A program made the translations under genes and the position numbers. A model generated the notes under the pieces. That model did not search any database. It saw only the letters and a list, made by a program, of their open reading frames with translations, and was not told the DNA's origin. From Owenia fusiformis (taxonomy: Eukaryota; Annelida; Polychaeta; Sabellida; Oweniidae): DNA of 64,000 bases. Every line of letters begins with the position of its first letter. Within the stretch, counting starts at the first letter, position 1. The stretch covers positions 28,029,936-28,093,935 of the forward strand of contig CAIIXF020000006.1 in assembly GCA_903813345.2 (NCBI GenBank). Direction: 5' to 3'. This document shows positions 1 to 10,799 of this stretch, one piece after another.

Positions 1-461
1 GAACAAAAAACCAAGCTGTAAAGGTAAACAAGACTTTAGATACATTATGGTCATTGTATTACACTCAGTACTGTAAAATCGGTGACATGGCACAGTTGGC
101 ACCTGTATAATTTTTGCTTAAGAACCTAATAAGTGTGAGACTCTAAAGTCTACATAAATCTTTTTCTCTATTTGAGTGATTTCCTTTTTTATTTCTTTTT
201 CAAAAAACGTGAATATCTGAGTGAAAATCCCATGCAAATCTTACATACCATTTTTTAAGGTATTTAACGTGAGACAATCCTTGGTCAGAATAAGTTCTGA
301 ATTCTAGTATGCAGTAACGAATCAGCTTGTCTGAACATAAAGTGCAATTTACACCATCAACAGACTTGATATAAAGCTACACTTACCAATAAATATTTAC
401 GTTGGAACAAGTACTCACCTCGTAGTTGCTTAATATTTTATTTATCATTGTCTTCCTTTAG

Positions 462-3400
462 GATCGGGCGTTACAAAATGTAATGAGGGTACTAATGGCA
501 TTCAAGACGAGTGAGGTGGCCGGTGCTGTCAAATCTTTAGATGACCCCACAATTGATGTACTCATGAAATATATATACAGAGGCTTTGAAATTCCATCAG
601 ATAACAGTAGCGCAGTTCTCCTAGCTTGGCACGAAAAGGTAAAGTATGATTTTAAGACTACAGTAAAACCTGAAAAGTGGAACACCTCTGAAAGTGGAAC
701 ACCTCCATTAGTAGAACACTTCTCAAAACACCGTTACCCATTCGTTTAAGGTAAAATGAACCTCTGTAAATGACACACCTTCAAAGTGGAACGCTATTTT
801 GATGAATTAAGGCAGGCCCCACTTGTACAGGATTTACTATACCTTATATGATGTTTTATATAATCAAAATGATGATGCTTTCTTTGAAGTGTTCACATTT
901 GATATGTTGGAGGTTTGCTGAATTGAAACATAGTTGAAATCAAGGTCAAACTGAAGGTCAACTTAAGGTCATGTGTTATAAGTCACTATGCAGCAAGAAA
1001 GAGAGTACTTCTTACTATAAAGCATGGTGGTCTGTCTTTCATTCTGTCTGTGTGTCTGTCTGGATATCTCCTCCTAGACAATTTAACCTTGGGGCCTCAT
1101 ACTAAGTCAACATACTAAATGGGTTGGTGGGCATTCTACGAATGTCAGAGATCAAGGTCATTCCAAGATAAAAGTTTAATATCCAGGTATTTGGCTTTAT
1201 AAGACCCTTGGTCTGTGCTGTTCCCCTTGATGACCCATGATAAGTGACATAAGATCAAGGTCAACTTTACGGATCAATGTTGTTCCAAGGTCAAAAGTCA
1301 ATATCTTGGTATTTGGCGTTTTAATCCATTTGGGGCCTGTTGTGACCCTTAGATTACCTGAGTTCAGTGTAGAGAAAAACTTTGAAATGATGGAGGTTTT
1401 GTTATAAATATACAATTAGGGTGAACCAAGTCTCGTATGAATTAATTAATAAATACTAATTTGCTATAATCAATGTATTAGTTATTGTATGTATTTCATA
1501 CAAACTGCACATACATGTACTATATATATTGCATATATCAAATGCTAACTGTACATAACATCTAAGTAAATATTGCATGCTGCACATAACAACATATATA
1601 TTGTTTACAATAAGTCACATATTAAGTGATATAAGCAAGTTAAACTGTTAAAATAATTACTAAAATCATGCATTTAATACATTGTGTTACTATTATAGAA
1701 TAATTAATTTGAGATTCCTAAGGAATCTTAGTCTTATAAATGAAGCATAAATATGGCATACAATATGTACTAACTGTACATAGTGTACACCGACAACTGT
1801 ACACACCTACATGTGCACATATTTTTTTTACTTAAATTGTGCCATAAAATAGATATTTAGAAAGAATTATTGAAAGTATGTGTATTGTTGAGAACATAAA
1901 TTAAAATGTGCTATATTTTGAAGTAACACTGTAAAATATAATGCTTAAAACTAATTTTGTGACACAAAAGTAAGTATTATACTTATTGGAAAGCAGTTTA
2001 TAATGCATTTTATCTTTTAATTATATGTTAAAAAGTTGTGTGATGCACACTACAATAGTAAGGTTCAGTCCACTAACTGTGGAGATGTTGGATTGAGATA
2101 TGTGTCCACTTAGAGCAAGGCTTCTCGGTGTCTTTTAAACTCTGCGTGGATGTAGTCCATAACAGTTGCGCTATCCCTGAGGATGAGATAGTCCCGATTG
2201 TATCTCTCAGCATAGTTGTGAGAGTAGGGGAAGGCATATTTCTTGGCACCCTCCATTGTGACATCACTAGGGTGTGTGATACCATGTGATGTCACAGTAC
2301 AGCACACTTCCATGGAAAGCTTGTGAAGCCCTGTGTCTTGAAGGTATACCTTGATTTGACTTGCCATTTCAAGACTCATTGTGTCCACTGAAGCTTGGAG
2401 GTCATGTTCTTGGCGCAATTGTTCAACGAATGATGATACAAGTTGGATATCGCCATAAGCTCGTTTAAGGGAAATGCTGACCTATAAAAAAAGTTTATTT
2501 TTAAAATTGAAAATTTAGCATTGAAAACAAACATTTGTCAAACTAAAGAAATTCTGAAGTTTTTTATTGCTGAAAAATTATATTTATTTGAATAACCTAT
2601 ACTTACATCATTTGTGGGAAGGGATGGGAGAGTGGGAAACTCGCCAAATGCAGGATAAGAGTACTTGTCAAGTTCTTCCTTGTCACTGTTTGCGATCAGA
2701 CCCTTTCCCAACTGAAACAAAAGAGACTATGTTTACCAAAAAAAGTGCAATATTTTGATTTGTCATAATTAAACATCTGGTCATTAGATAATTTAAAAAT
2801 AAATGGGAAGTTAATATGTGACAAATACTAAACAATGTGTCATCATTATGTCATTTAGAGTAATTTGTGACACATACTTAACAATGTGTCATCATTATTT
2901 CATTTAGAGTAAATTGTGACACATACTAAACAATGTGTCATCAATATGTCATTTAGAGGTTTCGCTTGGTAAATGATTCACTGTATGTATTACTACTCAC
3001 TTTTATATGAATCTCACTATGGACTATGCACTAGATTTAAAACACTTCAAATATCAAAAAAATATTTCTGTACTTACATATAAGTCATTGATGACAGTTG
3101 TCAGGTTTGTCTTTATATTTTGAGCTAAGGCGCTAATCACATGATATTCATGGGCACGATCTGATGGAGAGGGAGTGACCCCTTCCCATCCATCTCCTCC
3201 AGACCCTCCTTGGCAGTTTATGCATGCCACTGGCTTCTGCCAAGGGTACGCTGGGGATACTGTCGTTGTTGGTGCAGATCTGGCATATCCCACCATCATA
3301 CAGACACAAACTGAAAATTAAATATGTTCAAGTTTGAGTGACCAATGATTTAATTTTTAGCATCGGGTAGTACCATATCATCACATTTTTGTATGTCAAA

Positions 3401-6221
3401 AAATGTTGAAAATACATTGAAGAGTTTGATTTCATATAATTCCAGATTTCATCATATACTCCATCATCTGTTATTTGTTGGACATGTTTTCTATTGGTAT
3501 GATCTTAATAGAAATTCCAATGCAAACATTTTGGTTCATTGTTAAAAAGTTAAGATTCATATTGATTCATATTGATATCTGATATCAAAAATATATTTAT
3601 GGATGGATTAACACACTTTCAGACTTCAGTTTCATCATAGATTTTTTGTGTGATAATTTCTAGGAATTCTAATGTATTTAACTAGAAATCAGGATGCATC
3701 TAATTTTAATTCATTGTTAAAACCCCTTAAAGTAATTATCATTCTTTAGGTGTTATATTTGTCATACATGTATATTCAATATATTTTTCATCAAACAGTT
3801 ATACTTTATTTAAAAAAAAATTGGCTGAAATGAGTCATTGTCCATCCACCAAAATATAATCTCTCCAATTTTAAACAATATGAAAAGAATCGATTTCGTT
3901 TTTTATGGCAAAGTATCGAATATGACCCGTGACTTCATTCTTTTGTGAATACAAATTGATTCAAAAATAGTTCACTCCATAATGGCATTGAAAAGTAAAT
4001 AATAATCAATGCAAACTTTGAGTTCATTCAGGACTTACGTTCTTTCATTTAGCATTGTATCGCAAATATAAAAAATTCAACACACATTGAAAAGTAGAAT
4101 CCTTTTGTGAAATATTAAAAATCATAATTGGCTGTTGTATGCTTTTTGTAATTAATAAAATAATTTAAAGGTTTGAAAATAAAAATTAAATCTCATGTTA
4201 TTATAAAAATATTTTTACCGAGTATGAATTTCATGTCCATTTTCTTTTTAACTTCTTGATCAACCTTGCGTTTGTAGCAAATATTCCAACTTAATGTTTC
4301 TAGCTGCCTTTTCCTTTGTGGATGAGTTTAATAAATTGTTGATGGATGGGTAGGGGTTTGGATCTCATATTTATATACATTAGACTGAAACCAATTCTGA
4401 ATCTTAATGAACAGTTCTATTTTAAGATATTAGTGAATATAGTTGAATTTCTGAAACCACACCTTGAATGAATATGTATTATCTATGTACAGGGTGTCCC
4501 GAAAGTATGATTTGCCGAAATTGAAGTTCACTTTACACCAAATTAAAAGTCAGTGTGTCCTCTCTGGCCATGTTAACAGTAGCAATTCTTTTAGGATATG
4601 ACCTTAAAAGAGCCTCACATAGGGGTGTGACATTTTGTAATCCTCTTAAAACCTTTTTTAAGACATTTAAGAAGAGTTTCCTTGCAGTATCTGCCCTCAA
4701 CGTCTTCTTTTCTCAACTCAATATATATCCTATCATGGACGACAGCAAGCAAATTTTCAGTAATATTCAGGTCAAAACAGACAAAAATTGATACTTAATT
4801 GAGTGATGCATCTTTTTGATGGGGTCATCCTAAGGTCATAGTATTTAGCTTATTAATGTACCTTTAAATATTCTTCAAAGTGGTGGTTAGCAATGAGCCA
4901 CACCTACTGTGGGTATATCTGCCAAGAGGGGGGGGGGGGGGGGGTCCCATACTTAACTTTCTGGACACTTTGTATTTAAGGAAGTAATAGATATTGTATG
5001 ATAAATCTTAATACTGTCATACTTTCAGGACACTTTTTATTTAAGGAAGTAATAGATATTGTATGATAAATCTTAATACTGTTACATTTTATCACTCAAT
5101 TGCCATCACATAAAGGTAAACTACAGTTATTCGAGAATTCATATCGTCTTCTAAGAATTTTGATTTCACTTATGAAAAAATGGGGAAAAATGTTGATGTT
5201 TATAATCAGATTACTATGCTGTGGTTATTATTACTGGTAGATATAGTAAAGGTGTATAGGCCAATAGATATACCTTTATGTATTTTTACCTTACAGTGAA
5301 ACCTGTATATTCCAACACCTCTCTAATCCGAACACCTCTCAATATGAACACTTTTTTCTTAGTCCCATAATTGTTACCTCCCATTGACTGACATGTTAAT
5401 AAAACTTGAGATGTGAACACCTGCTAATCTGAACACTTTTTGTTGCTCCCAGAGGCGTTTGAATAAGACAGGTTTTACTGTATGTAAAAAAGGTACGATA
5501 TTGTCGTCAGCTTGGCTTAGGTTATAATTGATGTAAAGTAAACCTGTCGTGACAGATTTGGCAAAAAATCATGCGAAAAGTGCTCAGAATGGTGAAAAAC
5601 TGCATGATTTTGAAAGAATTTCTGGCCGCCAGGGGGAGGCGCAGCATGTTTATTAATTTGAGTTGTAGAAACTGAGGTTGCAGTCATTAGTCATTAAGTT
5701 TCCAGTGTTTGAAATTATCATAAAGTAATTTTCTTGTGAGGGTACGGTTATCAGGATTGAGATCAACATTGTTATCTCAATTAACGTCAAACTTAAAGGT
5801 GAAGGTCATTGTGGTGATAACGACCAGGTAGGCTGTTAAAAAATTGTCACTTTGACAATGAGTAATATTATACTAAGTGATGGTGTCCACTTATAAACAG
5901 CTGTGGATTATGAAATTAATTTGGTTATGGTTTCCTCCACCCCCACCCCTCATCTAACGAAATTTTAAATGTTGATTTGTCACTTTTTCACTTGAATTTT
6001 AAAAAAATCAGCACTATGAGCTCAGGATACCATCCTTTACCCCTCCCCCCATAGTTAAATTAAACTAATTTCGTTATTCCACAACTGTTGATAATTTGAC
6101 AACATTCCAGAGCTTTGACTTCAATAATTATTATTTCCATTTTAATTATGTTTTTCAGGCATTTGAACAAGGAGGCTTAGGAAGTATAGTACGAACACTT
6201 ACTGATAGAAAAAGGGTGTAA
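462..6221 (+). CDS. ARPC5: Actin-related protein 2/3 complex subunit 5 (p16-ARC), last two coding exons
   Basis: ARPC5 is the smallest subunit of the seven-protein Arp2/3 complex, which nucleates branched actin filaments in the cytoplasm. Two coding exons are visible: 462-638 (59 codons, acceptor AG at 460-461, donor GT at 639) and 6159-6221 (20 codons plus TAA). Joined in phase 0 they give the conserved C-terminal half: an alpha-helical stretch with MAFKTSEV, then [11 protein letters not shown]-type residues and [11 protein letters not shown], and the terminal block [16 protein letters not shown] that ends the family. Earlier exons lie left of the window. The 5.5-kb intron carries an antisense gene (2110-4240) and several small transposons. 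AATAAA polyadenylation candidates lie at 6953 and 7218; a MITE sits in or just beyond the 3' UTR. Family assignment is near certain. Confidence 0.95.
659..841. mobile_element. pogo/Tigger-like MITE remnant in ARPC5 intron
   Basis: The sequence starts with ACAGTAAAACCTG and ends with a diverged CAGGATTTACTATA. Between them are repeated GGAACACCTC-type motifs like those in the copies near 5.3, 22.6, 35.5 and 43.4 kb. It begins only 20 bases after an ARPC5 splice donor. Confidence 0.5.
950..1430. repeat. AAGGTCA-rich degenerate repeat in ARPC5 intron
   Basis: The stretch has many AAGGTCA/CAAGGTCA words and a short pyrimidine-rich CTGTCTGTSTGTCTG tract. It looks like a decayed interspersed repeat. 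No coding potential was seen. Confidence 0.35.
2110..4240 (-). CDS. Small secreted four-helix protein, candidate IL-6/CNTF-type cytokine, nested antisense in the ARPC5 intron
   Basis: Four exons on the minus strand join in consistent phase: 4240-4219 (MDMKFIL plus one base), 3310-3078, 2711-2607 and 2481-2110, giving 243 aa. Every junction is GT-AG. Residues 1-20 form a signal peptide (hydrophobic core FILVCVCMMV, then YARSA). The mature protein has Cys37, Cys40, Cys180 and Cys181, a long amphipathic helix at about 61-85, a proline-rich loop around 100-118, helices near 124-170, and a C-terminal helix from 210 to the end. The layout of short first exon breaking in phase 1 inside the signal peptide, second exon with helix A, last exon with later helices resembles LIF/CLCF1/CTF1 genes. 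The last helix starts YAER, placed like the FxxK receptor-contact motif of CNTF/CLCF1, and ends in an EFKR-type segment. What is seen: a secreted, helical, four-exon gene. Cytokine identity is inference; any other small secreted helical protein remains possible. Confidence 0.75.
2816..2957. repeat. Three-copy tandem repeat (unit about 46-60 bp)
   Basis: The phrase with GTGACACATACT, AACAATGTGTCATCATTATG and TCATTTAGAGTAA recurs three times in tandem inside intron 2 of the nested cytokine-like gene. Confidence 0.7.
4488..4974. mobile_element. mariner-like non-autonomous element
   Basis: The left end TACAGGGTGTCCCGAAAGTA matches the inverted right end (read on the minus strand TACAAAGTGTCCAGAAAGT...). 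TA borders both ends, as for Tc1/mariner targets. The interior has no transposase. It lies about 250 bp upstream of the nested gene's start codon. The right end is part of a 64-bp tandem duplication that extends to about 5080. Confidence 0.6.
4956..5080. repeat. 64-bp tandem duplication
   Basis: Two near-identical units contain GGACACTTT, TATTTAAGGAAGTAATAG and GATAAATCTTAATACTG. The duplication includes the mariner-like right terminus. Confidence 0.8.
5292..5482. mobile_element. pogo/Tigger-like MITE
   Basis: TA plus CAGTGAAACCTG at the left and CAGGTTTTACTG plus TA at the right form an inverted pair. The interior has CTAATCCGAACACCTCTC-type motifs. This is the clearest copy of a family seen at least four times in the window. 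Confidence 0.75.
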
Positions 6222-6618
6222 CTATGACAACCGATGGCGTAGATATTGAACAACCCCTACTAAACAAAACCATCTCTCACATTGCACCGACTTGGATTAT
6301 TTAACACTTAGTGCTATGTTTTGATGGCAATACTACATACTTTCCGTTGCAATATTCCAAGTGGATCCCTACGAGGAACTGAGTTGTAGAAAGTGAACTC
6401 CTATAATATATAACCGAAATGAGGAAATGAAAGATAGTTTTTATGATACAAGATAAAAACCCAAGCAGGTATTGTCAGGTGATTAATTAAAGCATGATAT
6501 ATGAAGGATATATGAAGCACAAACCCGATACTAAAAAATCAACACCAGCTTCAACAAGTTTCAGAGTTGGAGCATTTTCATGGCACTATTTTAACAGTTT
6601 ATTCTCACACTTGCCATC

Positions 6619-6931
6619 TACTGTACTCCCGGATTATTTCGCAAGTTTTAATTTCGCGAATTTTGAGAAACGCCAATTTCGTGGCCATTATATTTCGCGG
6701 ATTTTAAAAGTTTAAATTCCATTATTTTCTGAATTCTCAAGCTCTGTAAATTGATTTACCCTATCTACATTAGCTTCACCTACCCAATGTCATATTTGGA
6801 TAAGATTTACAATTTCTAGATCACCTCAGCCTTTAATTGGGGAAATTCGCGACGATAAATTTTCGCGATTTTAACACAATTGCGAAAAGCGCGAAACTAA
6901 ATCGCACATGAAACATACCGGGAGTACAGTA
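6619..6931. mobile_element. TIR MITE downstream of ARPC5 stop codon
   Basis: Perfect 14-bp inverted ends, TACTGTACTCCCGG and CCGGGAGTACAGTA, enclose about 285 bp rich in TTTCGCG words. It has no coding capacity. The TA at each end fits a TA target. It lies in or just past the ARPC5 3' UTR. Confidence 0.8.
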
Positions 6932-7578
6932 TGTGGTCTTACTAATGTGAAAAATAAATCTAGTAATTATAACAAAGATTTGATTTAAGATCATTGTAGC
7001 ATTATCTGTTTATTTTATCATTCTATAAATGTAAAGTATATGAAGTACAGGCTTACAATATTAAAATCAATATGTTCTTATTCAATCCCTTAGTACAAAT
7101 ATGTCAGTGCAAAAAGTTCAAATTCAAATGTAATTACAAGTAAATTAACTTATGTGTATTGGTCATTGGAATTTAAAATACAATGATATATTTGTGGAAG
7201 ATGTGTTATATAATATAAATAAATCATTTTGTAAATAACTATAGATACATTGTCCAGTTTATTTATTACATTTTAAACACATTAGTTACCAGCAAATAGG
7301 TGGCCATTTTAAAATATTAAACAAAAATTGGATTGGGTATCCTATAAAGAAACTTCCCCTCCCTCCTCAAGCCTCTGAACACAACTCAACCTATGTTACA
7401 GCTATTATAGAAATGAATGATGAAATTCTTACTCTGAACTTAAAATTATCTGTCTAATATTTGATTGAAGATATGGTTGATTTAATGATCCATACACTAG
7501 AAAACCAAGCAATTTTTGTGACAAATTACATCAAGTTCTGATATTTTGGACTTTTATATTGAAAATAATGACATTTGT

Positions 7579-7879
7579 TTAACCTCTTGAATACCCAGAG
7601 TGACGGATATATCCGTCACAAATGAAATAAGACTGGTGCCCAGAGGGACGAGAAAATCCGTCACAAAATTTTTCACAAAAATTGCTCTCATTTGAACAAT
7701 TTTCATCCAATTTACACAAAAATTGTTTTAAAACGTGTAGAAATGATCTCTGCAGTCCAATTTTACTAAGCTGAGCATCTAAAATTGTATAGGTATGTAA
7801 TAAAATGTCAAAAGGTGGCAAAAAATGAAAAATTCTCTGGTTTCATGCCAATTTTAGAGCCTGGGATTCAAGAGGTTAA
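7579..7879. mobile_element. TTAA-flanked MITE, family I (piggyBac-like ends), copy A
   Basis: The element is bounded by TTAA on both sides. Its ends are CCTCTTGAATACCCAG and the inverse CTGGGATTCAAGAGG. One end carries GTGACGGATATATCCGTCAC, a perfect palindrome. Copies recur at 30701-30999 (opposite orientation) and 57141-57383. The TTAA target and CC-starting ends suggest the piggyBac superfamily. It starts immediately downstream of the FKBPL-like stop codon on that gene's strand. Confidence 0.8.
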
Positions 7880-7964
7880 AAATCACAGCTCTGAGTATGA
7901 TACTTATGTGCAACTCTTCATATTTTATCAATTTAACCTATTAGTAAAACATGTTTTTAAGTCC

Positions 7965-8855
7965 TTATTTTTTATCCTCAGATTTCTGGAATTTATTTAT
8001 CTGACTGAGAAGTTTATGCACGCTTTTATTCCCAGGTTCAACTGCCAATATTTGTTCAAAGTCAGATTTTCCATTTTCAAATTGTTTAAGATGATAATAC
8101 GCCTGTCCTCTTCGATACAGTCCCTTCACATTGTGTTCCTCAATTTCTAGAGCTTTTGAGCAATTTTCAATGACATTTTTGTAAAGTCCATGCTTAAACT
8201 GGCAGATGCTTAAATTCAGATAACACGCACAAAGGAGAGAAGAAAACTCCTGGTATATCAAAGTTGGAATGTTGAATTTTGTATTTGTGTCTTTTTCCTT
8301 GGACATGATACAGTTTCCATTTTCAAGTACAGCCACTTCATTTGTTTTCATATTTTTCATAATAATCAGATACTTTAAAGCCTGGGAATAGTGACAAGAA
8401 GCGATTTTAGTTCGTCCAAGGTTATAAGCATCTGTTCCGAGTTGTTTATGATGCTTTGCACGCTCAAATCGTTCAGATATATCCAATTCATGAATCTCGT
8501 TGGCATTTGTAAACTCAAGTAAGCTAATGTGTAAAATCAAAGGATTCATTACTTTTTCTAGTTTTAATGTGATTTTAATTTCACTGCCTTGCGTCATTAA
8601 AGTCACACTCTTATGTATCACATGTTCTACCTCACTTGTATAGCAATCAATCACAATTTTGTTTAATTCCAATAAACCCTTGAGAGATTCATAGATTGTG
8701 TCTTCAGTAAAATTATCTAAATCTGTACATGTGATTTCGATGTCACATTTTGCAAATGTGTTTGGAGATGAAATTCCATTGGTTGATGATGTTATCTCAG
8801 TGGCATAACTTGCAACGTTGAGATTGCCGTAAGATTTATTGCCCTCCAAAGACAT
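7965..8855 (-). CDS. FKBPL: FKBPL-like TPR protein (FKBP-like co-chaperone)
   Basis: A single coding exon gives 296 aa. The N-terminal half (about 35-120) looks like a degenerate FKBP-type fold, with ...QGSEIKITLKL near residue 90 and LHISLLEF at its end. An acidic/charged linker (DISERFERAKHHKQLG) leads into a three-repeat TPR domain (about 135-285) with LNLSICQFKHGLY, ENCSKALEIEEHNVKGLYRR and GQAYYHLKQFENGKSDFEQI. This layout is that of FKBPL (WISp39), an Hsp90-binding co-chaperone without peptidyl-prolyl isomerase activity; orthology is inferred from the linker and TPR pattern. The ATG at 8855 is the first codon after an acceptor (AG at 8872-8873, exon from 8871), so a 5' non-coding exon is expected; a good minus-strand donor (GAG-GTAAGTAG) lies at 11964, beside the golgin-97 promoter. 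Other FKBP-TPR proteins are the alternative. Confidence 0.75.
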   Translation of the reverse strand: MSLEGNKSYGNLNVASYATEITSSTNGISSPNTFAKCDIEITCTDLDNFTEDTIYESLKGLLELNKIVIDCYTSEVEHVIHKSVTLMTQGSEIKITLKLEKVMNPLILHISLLEFTNANEIHELDISERFERAKHHKQLGTDAYNLGRTKIASCHYSQALKYLIIMKNMKTNEVAVLENGNCIMSKEKDTNTKFNIPTLIYQEFSSLLCACYLNLSICQFKHGLYKNVIENCSKALEIEEHNVKGLYRRGQAYYHLKQFENGKSDFEQILAVEPGNKSVHKLLSQINKFQKSEDKK

Positions 8856-9026
8856 TGTAATAGTTCATCAACTGAAAAAAAATAAAGAAAGTATATGTAC
8901 ATGTTGCAAAATGATTACCAAAATGTTTGACATTCAGCCATATCACCGTGTATTTCATAAAATGAAAAGTAATATTTCCTATACATGTAGGTTTTGATAT
9001 ATCGACACCCCCCCCCCCCCCCCCCC

Positions 9027-9270
9027 TTGTCAGGATCCTAACATGATCTGTTTTAGAAAATAAATGGTACAGGGAGGTATCCTCTGCATAGAGAAAGCAA
9101 AAAGAATTCAGTTTGTCAGGAAGGTCATTTATATAAAATGAGAAATAGTAAAGGGCCTAAGATAGACCCTTGAGGCACTCCGGCATTGATCTCACCTTCC
9201 ATTGAAAAATGTGAACTCATTCCGTTAATGGTTACTTTGATTTTCCTAAGATTTAAATAAGATTCAAAGA
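9027..9270 (-). pseudogene. Non-LTR retrotransposon reverse transcriptase fragment, frameshifted
   Basis: Read on the minus strand, the stretch encodes FESYLNLRKIKVTING..., then AGVPQGSILGPLLFLI (RT motif B region), then after a small frameshift YINDLPDKL and FLYAEDTSLY. The last is the catalytic YxDD box with an Asp-to-Glu change. The pattern is that of jockey/CR1/RTE-type elements, not the full-length LINE at 24.4 kb. It is a dead relic inside the 5' intron of the FKBPL-like gene. A 12-13 bp direct repeat (ATCCTAACATGAT) occurs at both edges. Confidence 0.75.
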
Positions 9271-9299
9271 GAAAAACCATCCTAACATGATAGTGGTTC

Positions 9300-10120
9300 C
9301 TTTATCACAAATGATGTCACAACAGCAATAAGAAATGGTCAGATTTAGCTAATATGCTAATTTGAATTATACTTCCAATGCGTTTGAATTGCGAGGACTG
9401 AATGGTTATTATGTCTTTGGAGCCATCGTATCCAGAGGGAGACCCCCTCCCCCAACTTATTTTACTTAAATACAATATAGGTATTGAGGTAAAAGAAGGA
9501 GGGAAGTAGGTGACTTAATCCCCATGATCATACTCTCATATTTATGGTAATGTATGTGTGTATTAGGAGTCCTACAATACATGATGTAACAATACAATAA
9601 GTATCTCCACACTCAAGTCACGATATGCACAATACGAGTAATATGATACTGGGAGGGGGGGTATAGCACTGTAATTAAGTTAGTTGAAAGTCTATCAGTT
9701 GCTGTAACATCGATTCTGATAAGATACAAAATCTGTTTGATGAAATCTGCTGTTAGACCATGAAGACTACAGCGCCTTTAGCGGCAAAAATAAGCAGAGA
9801 CAAGAATTGGAAGAGTTTTCAATCCATTTCTCTAGGTCCATGCTTTTATAAAAGCTATCAATGAGTGAACATTTTAAGCCATGTTTTGTCAGATAAAAAA
9901 CAAAGAATATATTCATTTGTATCTTAATTTTGTGCATACATGTGCTTTCAACTAGAATGGTAGGCAACTTCCCATATTTCATTCATAAGCATTGCCTTTG
10001 GGTTTTCAAAATTGGAGAATGTACATGTACAGTAATTGTACACATTCCAAGAAAATCTTTCCAAGAAAATCTTATTTTGTCCTTTTTATGGATGATTTAA
10101 AGAAATAACTCAAAATGCAG
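9300..10120. other. Non-coding intron sequence
   Basis: AT-rich sequence in the inferred 5' intron of the FKBPL-like gene. No convincing ORF, repeat or RNA gene was seen apart from short G or C runs. Confidence 0.5.
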
Positions 10121-10785
10121 ATTTGACTAGATCGTGAGTATATCTTTATATGTGTGAAGTTTCGGTGAAATTCATACTAATCATCGATGCCTATAAGCGC
10201 CCCCCCCCCCCCCCAGCCCCCGTTTTTTCAAAATCGGTGGGTGCTTAAACGCTATCTAAATCATGTCAGTAAGATCGTAGACTTGGCATGTGCTTAGAAT
10301 GAATGTTGATCTAGTCAAATCCACAAATCACTTTCATGAAAAATAAATCAATAAAGTACGAAATACAGAAGATAATCTCTCAAAATCAAAAAGCTATAGC
10401 AGTGTGGCCTAATTGTGACGTCACTACAAGACAGAATTCATCCAGTGATAAATCATCAATTGATGATTTGCGATCACCGAATGGATTCTATCTTGTAGTG
10501 ACGTCACAATTAGGCCACTCAGCTTTAGATGTTTGATTTTGAAAGATTATCTTCTTTATTTCGTGCTTTATTGATTTATTTTTCACGAAAGTGTTCGATT
10601 TGACTAGATCAACATTCATGCTAAGGACATACCAAGTCTAAGATCTTACTGACATGATTTAGATAGCGGTTAAGCGCCCCCCAATTTGGAAGAAAATGGG
10701 GGGCGCTTATAGGCATCGAAGTTTAGTATGAATTTCACCCAAACTTTGCACATATATAGATATACTTATGATCTAGTCAAATCGG
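10121..10785. mobile_element. 665-bp fold-back element
   Basis: The two halves are inverted copies of each other around a centre near 10457 (TCATCAATTGATGA). Matched blocks from outside in: TTTGACTAGATC, ATAAGCGCCCCCC, CTATCTAAATCATGTCAGTAAG, GTGACGTCACTACAAG. No protein is encoded. It is a fold-back or long-arm MITE. Confidence 0.85.
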
Positions 10786-10799
10786 CATACCTGGTTAAT

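Noticed and set aside
2073-2285. 70-aa minus-strand ORF
   Set aside because: Alternative frame of the last exon of the nested cytokine-like gene.
4555-4791. 78-aa ORF
   Set aside because: It lies inside the mariner-like element and shows no transposase motif.
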